Shown here in pieces: positions 26,701 through 34,470 of a stretch of 64,000 bases of DNA (its first letter is position 1; every line of letters starts with the position of its first letter). The stretch comes from Kitasatospora cinereorecta (GTDB taxonomy: Bacteria; Actinomycetota; Actinomycetes; Streptomycetales; Streptomycetaceae), in NCBI RefSeq assembly GCF_024172095.1, contig NZ_JAMZDX010000008.1, forward strand, positions 62,001 through 126,000, read 5' to 3'. The notes under the pieces were generated by a model, which worked only from the letters and a program-made list of their open reading frames with translations, ran no database searches and had not been told where the DNA came from. Both the position numbers and the translations under genes were made by a program.

Positions 26701-27599
26701 GGAACCCCACCACCGCCACCCAGACCGCGACCCTCACCGGCCACACCAACAAGGTCAACGCGGTGGCGATCTCCCCCGACGGCACCTGGCTCGCCACCAC
26801 CGGCCACGACGAGACCGTGCGCATCTGGGACCATGCCACCGCCACCCAGACCGCGATCCTCACCGGCCACGACTTCGGGGTGCGCGCGGTGGCGATCTCC
26901 CCCGACGGCACCTGGCTCGCCACCGCCGGCCACGACGAGACCGTGCGCATCTGGGACCGCGCCACCGGCATCGAAACCGCGATCCTCGTCGGCCACGACG
27001 GCACGGTCAACGTGGTAGCGATCTCCCCCGACGGGACCTTGCTCGCCACCGCCGGCGACGACAGAACCGTGCGCGTCTGGGACCGCGCCACCGGCATCGA
27101 AACCGTGATCCTCACCGGCCACGACTTCGGGGTGCGCGCGGTGGCGATCTCCCCCGACGGCACCTGGCTCGCCACCGCCGGCCACGACGAGACCGTGCGC
27201 ATCTGGGACCGCGCCACCGGCATCGAAACCGCGATCCTCACCGGCCACGACTTCGGGGTGCGCGCGGTGGCGATCTCCCCCGACGGGACCTGGCTCGCCA
27301 CCACCGGCGACGACGAGACCGTGCGTATCTGGGACCGCGCCACCGCCACCCAGACCGCGATCCTCACCGGCCACACCGGCACGGTGAACGCGGTGGCGAT
27401 CTCCCCCGACGGGACCTGGCTCGCCACTACCGGCAACGACGGCACCGTGCGGGTCTGGAACGCCATCAGCCCGGCACCACTGGCCATGATGCGGACCGAG
27501 AACAGCCTCACCTCGTGCTCCTGGTCGTCCGACAGCCGGAGTATCGCCGTCGGATCCGACAGCGGGCTGTACTACTTCGACTTCCACCCCGGCACGTAG
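23793..27599 (+). CDS. STAND NTPase: NB-ARC with 14 WD40 repeats
   Basis: A 1268-residue signal-transduction NTPase of the NLR/AP-ATPase type. Order: effector-associated-like helical domain plus beta tail (about 40-165); NB-ARC with P-loop HGAGGFGKTRLA (near 210), Walker B LLMIDDVW (near 293), RLVTTRR, GRMPLNL and the winged-helix end with ISLHDVHRDYL, an MHD-like motif (near 505); a helical linker; then 14 WD40 units (about 688-1245), enough for two seven-bladed propellers. Typical units read VAISPDGTWLATAGDDQTVR. Such proteins oligomerise on ligand recognition and are known or suspected immune sensors in bacteria. No separate catalytic effector domain is visible. Confidence 0.85.
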   Translation: MAGWGSGVLEVDVAVDCIFRWAAHTTHQDSGDPAAGSGSMLAAAGRVRDLVVERLLGAGGEVARLMQEAAAKQSAPGSLTRYRLRAAVAEAAAADAVFAQALQQAAAAYLQAAGGTRVPPELAIGGNAEINADGGGFAAAVAHVHGGVQIDNSTTNVFAGDGPASMRDGLGPPPPPVLESWLVPRAELTQAVEAVLTDGGTVGLTTSLHGAGGFGKTRLARMVCADARVRAHFGGRVYRVTIGRDVRNTAEIASKVTDVIRQITDDDRPHTDPEAAGTHLGRLLGQQPSALLMIDDVWQREQVEPFLIGAPGCVRLVTTRRPSIVDTGGFTRLITVDRMTEAEARHLLLQDLDTTLFPTRAIDELIARTGRMPLNLRQVNRTMVKRVRLGMAADRAAMAVLERLRVAGPAAVDEPGMNAAIASQRERALAATIEAALELLPPGGRDRCLELGVFAEDEAVPVPLVCRLWAATAGISEDQAYDLLSELVDLSLITVDSSNGGRISLHDVHRDYLRHTLGESELTHANLLLVEAVTANLLPVAAPLTPGAPDPGHAWWDTLDRYVLDHAVEHLLAADRLDTAEALATDLRWIDRRLHQRGPTAPIADLLTIGSPDPAERAGDLAQAAHLLQHTHPDHSLTSVLHSRLDHHPHWRTQITAHADLLTRPRLSNHSRLPDIPHPALLRTLTGRTGTVRAVAISSDGTWLATTGANDRTVRIWDHATATQTAVLVGHDFGVNAVAISPDGSWLATTGANDRTVRIWDRATATQTAVLVGHTGAVNAVAISPDGSWLATTGDDQTVRIWDRATATQTAVLVGHTGAVNAVAISPDGTWLATAGDDQTVRIWDRATATQTAILTGHTGTVNAVAISPDGTWLATAGDDQTVRIWDRATATQTAPLTDHDFWVNALAISSDLTWLATASKARSVHIRDRATATETAILTGHDRGVSAVAISPDGTWLATTSDDGTARLWNPTTATQTATLTGHTNKVNAVAISPDGTWLATTGHDETVRIWDHATATQTAILTGHDFGVRAVAISPDGTWLATAGHDETVRIWDRATGIETAILVGHDGTVNVVAISPDGTLLATAGDDRTVRVWDRATGIETVILTGHDFGVRAVAISPDGTWLATAGHDETVRIWDRATGIETAILTGHDFGVRAVAISPDGTWLATTGDDETVRIWDRATATQTAILTGHTGTVNAVAISPDGTWLATTGNDGTVRVWNAISPAPLAMMRTENSLTSCSWSSDSRSIAVGSDSGLYYFDFHPGT
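25855..27510 (+). repeat. 126/129-bp coding repeat array (WD40 units)
   Basis: About 13 head-to-tail copies of a 126-bp unit (the first two copies are 129 bp). The segments gcggtggcgatctcccccga and acctggctcgccac recur almost unchanged. Identity at DNA level is so high that unequal recombination or gene conversion could change copy number. The differences cluster at the residues between strands (FGVN, GAVN, GTVN and RGVS). The fourteenth unit, near the stop, is diverged. Confidence 0.85.
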
Positions 27600-27801
27600 A
27601 ACACGACGCCACGCCCACCGCAGGGCGGCATGCGACACGACCCGAATACGACGCTGGGGCGGATCAGCGCCCGGCGCCCTCCAGCTCGAGCAGGCCTTGG
27701 CCAAGACCGCGCAGTCAGTCGTGCTCTTGATCGGCCGTCAAGCGTCGGTGAGACGGGTCACTGAAGAAGGAAGCTGGCGAGGCCCAGCTCGCTGTGGCCC
27801 G

Positions 27802-27816
27802 GTATACCGTCGGTAT
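27802..27816. promoter_or_regulatory. palindrome TATACCG-T-CGGTATA
   Basis: A perfect 7-bp inverted repeat around one base, in A/T-richer sequence than its surroundings. Its form is that of a binding site for a small dimeric regulator. No gene starts close by, so the regulated gene may have been lost. Confidence 0.4.
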
Positions 27817-28142
27817 ATCCCGTTGGGTCAGACAGGGATGCCTGGTGTGGGAGCACAGGTACAAATCGCAGTCGCACCGACCGGGGGCACGCCGACGCGG
27901 CGGACACCACGGCCGTATCAGGCGCCCTCCGCTTTTGCGGTACACCCTGCGAAGTGCGACTCCTTTTGCTGCTGCCCCGGTCAGGTGCTGCCGCCGGCAG
28001 CTTCAAGCCATTCGGCTTCCCTCACCGCGTGGGACGCGGGCCGTCGCTACCGGCATCGAGGGCCGATGCCGCTGGCACAGGTTCTTCCATCCGAACGGTG
28101 TCTCGTATCCGGACGGGTCCATCCAGGACGACCAGTTGCAGG

Positions 28143-28176
28143 CCTGCCGGCCCGGTCCTGTACCCGGACCGGCAGG
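28143..28176 (-). terminator. hairpin after the 28182-28937 gene
   Basis: cctgccgg (28143-28150) and ccggcagg (28169-28176) pair, and inner ccgg/ccgg pairs extend the stem with a small bulge. It starts 6 bases beyond the stop of the minus-strand gene. No T-run follows. Confidence 0.5.
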
Positions 28177-28181
28177 ATTGC

Positions 28182-28937
28182 CTACACGGCCAGGCGCTTG
28201 ATGTCCGTGAGAGTGAGCTCCTGGGTCTGCTTGGCGTGCGGGCTTTGCAGGAACGTCTCGATGCTGGCTCCGGCATGACGAGGACCGCGGCGGTCAGCGA
28301 TATACGTGTCCCGGCCGTCGGAGTCGGCCAGCTGCTGGATGTACTCAGCCAGCGCGGTCCGGCCGCCAGTACCGGCGAGACCATAGCCGTGACCCCGTCG
28401 CTGGGGAAGCAGGGTGATGTTGCCGCGGTCGGTCCTCATCCAGAACGTCTCCTGGTCGATGATCAGGGAGGCGAAGGCCTCTCCATCGCGCAGGCCGAGA
28501 GGCGTGTAAGTGCGGTACGTCCACTGGTCGATGTGGTGGGTCTTCCAGGGCAGGTGGTCCGAGTCGCCGTCGTCACGGCATGTGCGGAAGTGCTCGCCGA
28601 CAACGGGCAGTCCGAAGGCGGGATCGGTGAAGGTGCGGCGGCAGACACAGCCGCTCCCCGCGATGGCGGACGGACTGGCGGGGTCTTCGTCGACGCACGG
28701 GTGGAAGAGCTTGGGGATCTCATGGTTGGCGACCAGCGTGGTGTGCAGGGGGTTGGGCTCGCATCGCTGCAGCCGGCTCAGCCACTGCTGGACATAGGGG
28801 CTGCGATGTTCGATGGCCACGGTGCCGTTCATGCTGGCCGTGACGATGCCCCGGTCGGGCTCGGTGTAGAGAACGAAGTGCGCCCACGTCTTCCTCGGGT
28901 CGTAGGTCAGCGTCAGGTCGTGCTGGGTTTCACCCAC
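28182..28937 (-). CDS. hypothetical protein, Cys-containing
   Basis: A 251-residue protein. The GTG at 28937 (VGETQHDLTLTYDPRKTWAHF) follows ggggcgag at good distance; longer starts run into the region upstream of the divergent gene at 29110. Features are HPCVDEDPASPSA, GSGCVCRRTFTDPAFG and HFRTCRDDG, whose Cys residues could bind metal, and a Trp/Tyr-rich middle (HHIDQWTYRTYTPLG). No family was recognised. It is divergent from the gene at 29110 with a 172-base gap, so the two may share a promoter region. Confidence 0.6.
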   Translation of the reverse strand: MGETQHDLTLTYDPRKTWAHFVLYTEPDRGIVTASMNGTVAIEHRSPYVQQWLSRLQRCEPNPLHTTLVANHEIPKLFHPCVDEDPASPSAIAGSGCVCRRTFTDPAFGLPVVGEHFRTCRDDGDSDHLPWKTHHIDQWTYRTYTPLGLRDGEAFASLIIDQETFWMRTDRGNITLLPQRRGHGYGLAGTGGRTALAEYIQQLADSDGRDTYIADRRGPRHAGASIETFLQSPHAKQTQELTLTDIKRLAV

Positions 28938-29109
28938 TGTTGCTCGCCCCCATGGATCTCTCAACGTGCCCACCTGGTCACGTTCAGTCTTCCAGTGCGT
29001 GGTCGAGCCAGCGGCCGATTCAGCCGTTCCGGCCGGATTGGAGTGGGGTGAACGGCTCCACACGGCCGGGGTGCTCGCCGTCAGCGCGGCGTCAGGTGAT
29101 CCTGAGCCC

Positions 29110-29856
29110 ATGCAGAACGGGCAAGTTCTCAGGTTGCGGTACTCGGTGGCGTGGGTCGATCAGCATCCGCTGACCTGGGTCGAGGGGGCGTTCCCCGCCG
29201 ACTACGAGGTCAAGGGTTGGAGGCTGCAACTCGGTGAGTCACAGCTCGAGGCATGGCCGCCGACTCCGATGGGTGAGGACGAGGCGCGACTGGCACTCCT
29301 TCCGATCTTGAGTGCTTGGGCCGCCTCGTTGGAGGTCGAGCACCACCTGATCGTGACCTTCACCTACCTCGGCGCCGAATTCGAGCCGGAGTCGGCCGTG
29401 GCGGGCGAGGTGCGGGTGCAAGCGACGGACGTCTGGACTCTTGCATTCGACGCTACGGTCGAGGTGCAACGCGGCACGCCGCCAGAACCGAGTTGGGATT
29501 GGCAGGAGACGCCCGCGGCCGCAGCGGTGCGTGAGGTGTGCCTGCGTCCACTTCGCAACGGCACGCGGCCGGTGGCGGACGCGGCCTACTGGCTTGCGAC
29601 ACATCTGAAGATGTGGGCTGGCGGCCAGTCTCAGGCGGCATCTCGGCTCAACGTCGATCCCGCCTACTTCGAGCGGGCGCGGCAGCAGGGCGCGCGCAGT
29701 GCCGAACGCAAGGTCTCCAACGATTCCGTGTCCCTGACCGAGCAGCAGAAGGAGTCGCTCAGGCTGGTACTGGAGGATCTCGTCGCTCGCCTGTATCTCG
29801 TCGAGAGCGGCCTCACCCCGGGCGAGCGCCTCACGCTGACCGATTGGCCGTCGTAG
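29110..29856 (+). CDS. hypothetical protein
   Basis: A 248-residue protein starting at ATG 29110 (MQNGQVLRLRYSVAWVDQHP). The N-terminal half is acidic and likely beta-rich (VEHHLIVTFTYLGAEFEPES). The C-terminal half is helical, ending KESLRLVLEDLVARLYLVE. No motif identifies a function. Codon use is normal for the genome. Confidence 0.55.
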   Translation: MQNGQVLRLRYSVAWVDQHPLTWVEGAFPADYEVKGWRLQLGESQLEAWPPTPMGEDEARLALLPILSAWAASLEVEHHLIVTFTYLGAEFEPESAVAGEVRVQATDVWTLAFDATVEVQRGTPPEPSWDWQETPAAAAVREVCLRPLRNGTRPVADAAYWLATHLKMWAGGQSQAASRLNVDPAYFERARQQGARSAERKVSNDSVSLTEQQKESLRLVLEDLVARLYLVESGLTPGERLTLTDWPS

Positions 29857-29961
29857 CTGTCTCACCGGTCGCCGTGGCCGGTCCATGGCCCTGAGTGCGG
29901 GGCGGCGCCCGAAGTCCGCGGAGCTCACACCACCGCCTCGAAGCGCCGGCCGTCGCACCGG

Positions 29962-30288
29962 CTAGAGCGCTGGTCGGGGTGGATCCTCGGGGACAACGGC
30001 GGCGATCCGCACCGTGGGCGGCCACGGCGGCGCGGGGGAGAAGGCGTGCACCACGTTGACGGCCGGACGGCCGACGGCGACATCCCCTTCGATTCGGGTG
30101 GAGTACAGCTCGACCAGCTGACCGCCCTCGGAGACCGTACGGATCAACCGGCCGAGTCGGGGATGATGCTGCAGCTCGCGGCGCAGGCCCTCCAGCACAT
30201 CGTCGGCGGCGATCTCCTTGGCGCGCTGGGCGGCGCGGTCGGTGACGACGGCGATGACGTCGCCGTGCTGGTGGTCCGGGTGGCTCAC
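29962..30288 (-). CDS. hypothetical protein, second of a two-gene unit
   Basis: A 108-residue protein, GTG start at 30288 (VSHPDHQHGDVIAVVTDRAA), overlapping the stop of the upstream gene as GTGA, which implies coupled translation. It has a charged helix (QRAKEIAADDVLEGLRREL) and a short beta-like tail (YSTRIEGDVAVGRPAVNVV). Unrecognised; possibly a partner of the protein encoded at 30285-30620. Confidence 0.55.
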   Translation of the reverse strand: MSHPDHQHGDVIAVVTDRAAQRAKEIAADDVLEGLRRELQHHPRLGRLIRTVSEGGQLVELYSTRIEGDVAVGRPAVNVVHAFSPAPPWPPTVRIAAVVPEDPPRPAL

Positions 30289-30620
30289 TCGGCGCCCTGC
30301 CGGGACAGCAGCTCGGCGACGGCCTGGTCGACCGCGTCGACGGCCTCCGGGTCGGCGGCGAGCAGCACCCGGCCTCTGTAGGCGGCGAGGATCTCGGCGA
30401 CGGCGGCCAGGTCGACGACGGTGCCGAGTTCGTCGACTTCGGAGACCTGGTCGACAGGCACCCGGCGCAGCAGTTGTTCGGCGAGTTCGCCGTCCAGACG
30501 TTCGGCGTCGCCGTGGAATCCGTGGCCGGCACGCAGTGCGGCGCGCAGTTCCTGGACGGTGTCCATCGGCGGCAGGCCGAAGCGGCCTCCTCCACCGTGT
30601 TCGGCGGGTTGGGCGCTCAT
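30285..30620 (-). CDS. small hypothetical protein, first of a two-gene unit
   Basis: A 111-residue, probably helical, acidic protein (TVQELRAALRAGHGFHGDAE ... VDAVDQAVAELLSRQGAE). The ATG at 30620 is used; a GTG nine bases earlier is possible. Translation is coupled to the 108-residue gene downstream. No family recognised. A small acidic protein next to a more basic partner suits a complex such as antitoxin-toxin, but this is only a guess from size and coupling. Confidence 0.5.
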   Translation of the reverse strand: MSAQPAEHGGGGRFGLPPMDTVQELRAALRAGHGFHGDAERLDGELAEQLLRRVPVDQVSEVDELGTVVDLAAVAEILAAYRGRVLLAADPEAVDAVDQAVAELLSRQGAE

Positions 30621-30762
30621 CCCGACCACCGCCCTCTCCCTGTCGGCTCATCCGGCCCGGGCCGGGCCCTCTACAGATGACGGTAGCGCCCCCGGAGGGC
30701 CTGCGGGGGCGCTGGCCGAGAACCCGCTGGCAGCCCCGGACGGGCTTGTCCGCAGGAAGGGG

Positions 30763-31956
30763 TCAGCGGTGGCTCAACTGCACCCGGCCCCTCGCAGAGG
30801 GCAGCGCGATGCCCTGCGCTTCAGCCGCCGGCCCAGGGCGCAGCGTCCACGGCATCTGACCGGTGCTGATGAGCCACTGGTTCGCCAGCAGACGCCGGAC
30901 GACGAAGACCTGCAGCCCGCGTGGCAGTTCCCAGCCCAAGCCTTCGCGCAGCTGGTTGAACGACGGCCCGTGGCCGTGCTTCTCGCGGAAGGCCACGGTG
31001 AACGCGGCCGCCTGGGGACCGCGATCGGGATGTGCCGCCTTCCAAGGGCCGTAGGCCTCCATGGTCCTGGGGTACAGGCGCGGCGGCGGACACAGGGGAC
31101 CAAGGAAGGCCTGCGCGACCCGGTCTCGTGCCAGTGAGCACAGGGAGCAGTTTTCGACGGCCTCGACGTGACGGCGCAGCGCGGGCGTGATGGAGTCCTT
31201 CCATCGGTTCCAGTCGTGGTCCTCGATGTGGAACCGGGAGCTGACGGGCTTCTGCGGTTCGGTCAGGGCGCCGGGCAGCTTCGCGCGCTCGTCCTCCGTG
31301 AGGGGTCGCATGCCCGCGAGGTGGCCGACCTGGCTCGCCAGTCGGAAGCGGTCTCCGGTCACGTCGACGATGAAGCCCTTGCTCTCGAGATCCGCCATGG
31401 CAGCTCGGCAGGCGCCCGGGAGGCCGGCCGGGACTTGGCCGAGCCCCTCGGCCGTGCCGTGCGCCGCATGCAGCAGGGCGGCGAGCCGTGCGGCAGGCGG
31501 CAGCTTCTTGACCGGCTTCGCGTTCAGAGTCCGCGCGGTCCAGCCGGAGACCCGGGTGCGCATGAGCTTTCCGAACGGCAGCGGGTGGTCCGCCCCGCGC
31601 CCGAGGTCGGGGACGGACACGGGTACCGGGACTGCGGGGTCGCTATCGAGGAGGGCGGCGGGGTCGATCTGCCAGCCGAGCGTACGGAGCGCGGCGACGG
31701 CGGCGGCCGGGTCCTCCAGCCGAAGGGCGGCAAGGTCGCTGCCCGTGATGTTGGCGACTCCGCCGCGCGCGGCGCGGATGGCCACCACCACGGCGAGGAG
31801 CTGGGCGTCGGGGCCCGGCAGGGGCAGCTCGAGTACGTAGCTCAGCAGGGTCCGAGCTGCCTCGCCTTGCGCTGGGGTCAGGAGATGTGGGGTGCGTTGG
31901 GGCGGGAGGGCCGAGGCGCCATCGGCCCTGGTCAGGTTGGATGCAGTGTGAGACAC
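30763..31956 (-). CDS. hypothetical protein with winged-helix-like segments
   Basis: A 397-residue protein, GTG start at 31956 (VSHTASNLTRADGASAL). Likely HTH-type segments are GGVANITGSDLAALRLED near the N-terminus and GPSFNQLREGLGWELPRGLQ near the C-terminus. A CSLC pair lies near residue 270. The middle (RFHIEDHDWNRWKDSITPAL) is charged. This could be a DNA-binding protein of a plasmid or phage; no family could be fixed. Confidence 0.55.
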   Translation of the reverse strand: MSHTASNLTRADGASALPPQRTPHLLTPAQGEAARTLLSYVLELPLPGPDAQLLAVVVAIRAARGGVANITGSDLAALRLEDPAAAVAALRTLGWQIDPAALLDSDPAVPVPVSVPDLGRGADHPLPFGKLMRTRVSGWTARTLNAKPVKKLPPAARLAALLHAAHGTAEGLGQVPAGLPGACRAAMADLESKGFIVDVTGDRFRLASQVGHLAGMRPLTEDERAKLPGALTEPQKPVSSRFHIEDHDWNRWKDSITPALRRHVEAVENCSLCSLARDRVAQAFLGPLCPPPRLYPRTMEAYGPWKAAHPDRGPQAAAFTVAFREKHGHGPSFNQLREGLGWELPRGLQVFVVRRLLANQWLISTGQMPWTLRPGPAAEAQGIALPSARGRVQLSHR

Positions 31957-32139
31957 ACCGGATCCAACGCGCGCCCGCTGTTCGGGTCACCGACTGGGCT
32001 GTCCGGGGCACCCCGCCAGCACGCACGGCCGGTCCTGAGCGGGCCCCAGTCCCGGTGCAGTCCGAGACCGGCGGTGCCGTACGAGATGTGGCGCAAACCC
32101 ACACCAACCGGCGATCACGGAGGCACGTGCGCTGGAAAC

Positions 32140-32451
32140 ATGAGCGCTGTGACAGACGATTCGACCCCCGAGCAGCCCCAGTTCCGCAAAGGGACGCGCG
32201 ACCTGACGCCCACGCAGCGCGTTCTGGCCGACGAGATTGCCGAGCGGGCTGAGCTCCTCTACGAAGGGTCTCCCGACCTGACCCGCGCCGAGGCAGTGGA
32301 GGCGGCTGCCCGGCAGCTGGGCGACCGGCCGAAAGAGCTGATCCAGCAGGCCCATAGGCTGTACGACGCCCACGCGGACCTCACCTGGCGCCAGGCAGTG
32401 CACGGCGCAGCGCTGCAACTCGGCTACCTGCCGCCTCCATCCGTCGGCTGA
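32140..32451 (+). CDS. small hypothetical helical protein
   Basis: A 103-residue protein, ATG 32140 or GTG 32149, ending at 32451. The sequence has two similar helical halves (AELLYEGSPDLTRAEAVEAA and AHRLYDAHADLTWRQAVHGA), an internal repeat that suggests a small bundle or a two-unit HTH-like fold. Unrecognised. It is divergent from the gene at 31956. Confidence 0.5.
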   Translation: MSAVTDDSTPEQPQFRKGTRDLTPTQRVLADEIAERAELLYEGSPDLTRAEAVEAAARQLGDRPKELIQQAHRLYDAHADLTWRQAVHGAALQLGYLPPPSVG

Positions 32452-32635
32452 CCATCAAGGCCACCGGCCGATCAAGACGTCAAACCTGCACGCCATGTTC
32501 CGGTCACCGGGGTAAGCGAGTTCGTAGGCGGTGTTGTACGCCGTGGCGATCGCAGGCTTGGCGGTCATCCGGGGGAGCCGGGCAGCGCCGATGCGGACGG
32601 CGGCGGTGTGGGTGTGGTCTCGGGTGAGGGAGTGG

Positions 32636-33598
32636 TCATAGGCGAAGGCCCTGCTCGGCGTCCTTGTGATCGGCGCGCTGGCGGGCGGTGGCCTGGGCGG
32701 GGATGTGGCCGAGGGCCACGATTTCGTCGCGGACGCCGTAGGTGAGCCGGTAGACGAGGGCCTCGGTCGCGGCCGCAAGCCACCTTTCGGTTCCGGAGCG
32801 CGGCGGCATCGGGCCGAGAGCGGTGGTGAACCAGACCGGGAGGAGGTCGCTGCCAGTGATGGCGTTGCTGATCCGGGCGCGGGCAATCTCGGCGAGGCGG
32901 TCTCGGGCGGCGTCGCCCGCGTCCGCCGCTTCCGTCAGTGTCTGGTCGAGGGACTCGTCGCGGTCGAGAGCCTTGCGAGCGGCGCCGGCGGCGCTCCGCA
33001 GCTGCTCGACTCGGGCGGCTGCGTTGGCCATCTTCGTGCAGGCCAGCCGGTAGTCGGTGGTGGCGGTCTTGAAGGCGTCGCTGTCGTGGGCGGCGGTGGC
33101 GAGGATGCCGGTTGCGGTCAGGACCGCGACACGGGCCTGTTCCAGTGAGCTGGTTGCCTGGCTGTGGGCGTGCAGGTTCTGGGCGTGGCGGGCGCGTTCG
33201 GCCTCGGGAAGGAGTCGGGCTTCGGCGGCCAGTCCTGCGATGATCTTGGTCAGCAGCTGGTCGATCTCTCCGGTGGTGGCATCCAGGTCGACGGCGGATC
33301 CGCCTGCCGCCGTGCGCAGGCGGCGCTCGATCCAGGCGACGCGCTGGGTGAGGTCGTCGACGGAGCCCTGCAGGCCCTTGAGCTCGCTGTCGGTTTCGTC
33401 GGCGCGCTCGTCCAGCTGCTCGATCTCGTTCTGGTGGTCGCGGAGCTTGTACTCGGCGGAGTCCAGGCGGCTGCCGGCGCTGGAGGTCTCGTGTTCGTGG
33501 TCGTCGCGCAGCCGCCGCAGGGAGGACTCGATGTCGTCGATTGTGCGGCCGAGCTGCCGGATCTGGTGGTCCGCGTCGCCGCCGTAGGGAGTGGTCAC
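32636..33598 (-). CDS. coiled-coil protein, second of a pair
   Basis: A 320-residue protein, GTG start at 33598 with ggagag before it, overlapping the stop of the upstream gene as GTGA. The N-terminal 110 residues form a strong coiled coil (IRQLGRTIDDIESSLRRLRD, EYKLRDHQNEIEQLDERADE, VDDLTQRVAWIERRLR). It is followed by a longer helical region (ARHAQNLHAHSQATSSLEQA) and a Trp-containing C-terminal domain (PPRSGTERWLAAATEALVYR). No membrane segment. The function is unknown, but the coupling implies a complex with the membrane protein upstream. Confidence 0.6.
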   Translation of the reverse strand: MTTPYGGDADHQIRQLGRTIDDIESSLRRLRDDHEHETSSAGSRLDSAEYKLRDHQNEIEQLDERADETDSELKGLQGSVDDLTQRVAWIERRLRTAAGGSAVDLDATTGEIDQLLTKIIAGLAAEARLLPEAERARHAQNLHAHSQATSSLEQARVAVLTATGILATAAHDSDAFKTATTDYRLACTKMANAAARVEQLRSAAGAARKALDRDESLDQTLTEAADAGDAARDRLAEIARARISNAITGSDLLPVWFTTALGPMPPRSGTERWLAAATEALVYRLTYGVRDEIVALGHIPAQATARQRADHKDAEQGLRL

Positions 33599-34128
33599 TT
33601 CGAGCTCTCCTTCGGGTCGTCCGGCAGACCGGTGGCGAGGGTCGCGGCAGCAGCAGCAAGTGAGGCGATGACCCACCAGGCGCTCACTGCGCCGAAGGCC
33701 ACCGCGCTGAGCAGCAGGGTGCTGGCGGCGAGCAGCGTCGCGCTCACGCGGTGCCGCAGGTGCGGGCGGTGTTTGGCCAGGGGCGTGGCCTGCCAGCCCG
33801 CGCTGAGGGCGGCGAGCGTGAGGGGGAGTAGGAGGATGAGCCAGCCCCAGGCCACCCAGCCGGGGATCACTCCGGCGGCGGTGAGGGCGGCGGCGGCTGC
33901 TGCGCCGCGGCGGGTCCACATCACGAATTGCTCCGTGGCGCGGCGCGCGGGCTCCTGGCGGAGGTCGGGAACCCGCGCGGCGTATGCGAGGAGGGCGTCG
34001 GCGGCCGCTTGCAGTTCGGCGAAGGCCTCTGCCCGGCCGGCGGCGCCGGGTGCCAGCGCGGCCGCGCTGGCCTGCCGCTGGCCGACGTCCTTCTGCAGCT
34101 GTGCGAACCGTGCGGAGACCTTGTCCAC
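33595..34128 (-). CDS. membrane protein, first of a pair with coiled-coil protein
   Basis: A 177-residue protein starting at GTG 34128 with ggagggg just upstream. A cytoplasmic helical N-terminus (VDKVSARFAQLQKDVGQRQ, residues 1-75) is followed by two long hydrophobic hairpins: GVIPGWVAWGWLILLLPLTL and LLAASTLLLSAVAFGAVSAW. The stop overlaps the GTG of the coiled-coil gene. The pair resembles small membrane-plus-coiled-coil operons seen in conflict regions, but no effector domain is visible. Confidence 0.6.
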   Translation of the reverse strand: MDKVSARFAQLQKDVGQRQASAAALAPGAAGRAEAFAELQAAADALLAYAARVPDLRQEPARRATEQFVMWTRRGAAAAAALTAAGVIPGWVAWGWLILLLPLTLAALSAGWQATPLAKHRPHLRHRVSATLLAASTLLLSAVAFGAVSAWWVIASLAAAAATLATGLPDDPKESSK

Positions 34129-34470
34129 CCGTTCCCCTCCATCAGGTCGAAAGCGGCTTCGGCCGCCTGTCATGAACGGTATCTGTGTGTACTGACAGCT
34201 CGTTGCTGATTTCGGAATGTCACGGCCCGCAGTCTTCGGGGCACGACGGGCACCCTGTGCCACGCTGGGGGGATGGTTGCTGGGACAGTCGCCGGGATTG
34301 CTGCCGGTTCAGTGCCAGACCACGATCGGTCGGTCGTGGTTCCGTGCCGAAAAGGCACGGAGCTGGCATCGACGCAGGTCTCGCGCGGCCGACGTGGGAG
34401 CACGACCTGTGGGTCGTGCTCCTACGCCGAAAGTACATAGGCAGGAGTTGCCCGGGCGGATGGATGCTCT
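34129..34470. other. 342-bp region before the IS pair
   Basis: No gene is supported. It should hold the promoter of the pair at 34128 (minus strand). It also contains a strong hairpin at 34397-34422 that may end transcription of a gene now lost or displaced by the two IS elements. Confidence 0.4.
34397..34422. terminator. 11-bp stem hairpin
   Basis: ggagcacgacc (34397-34407) and ggtcgtgctcc (34412-34422) are perfect complements around tgtg. Terminator-like; no T-run. Confidence 0.55.

Larger units (their letters stand above)
27600..28181. other. 582-bp region without a supported gene
   Basis: Frames are open on both strands here but show no recognisable protein, ribosome site or normal domain. 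It holds an operator-like palindrome (27802-27816) and, next to the gene at 28182, a terminator-like hairpin (28143-28176). Confidence 0.4.

Noticed and set aside
25855..27510. Regular DNA repeats that might suggest a CRISPR array
   Set aside because: The unit is 126-129 bp, fully in frame and encodes WD40 blades; there are no unique spacers and no cas genes.
25059..27704. An 881-codon minus-strand frame opposite the STAND gene
   Set aside because: It mirrors the WD40 repeats with a monotonous Gly/Val/Asp pattern; the plus-strand frame has all NB-ARC and WD40 motifs.
27954..29051. A 365-codon plus-strand frame
   Set aside because: It is opposite the 28182-28937 gene, which has a clear ribosome site; no protein pattern is visible in the plus frame.
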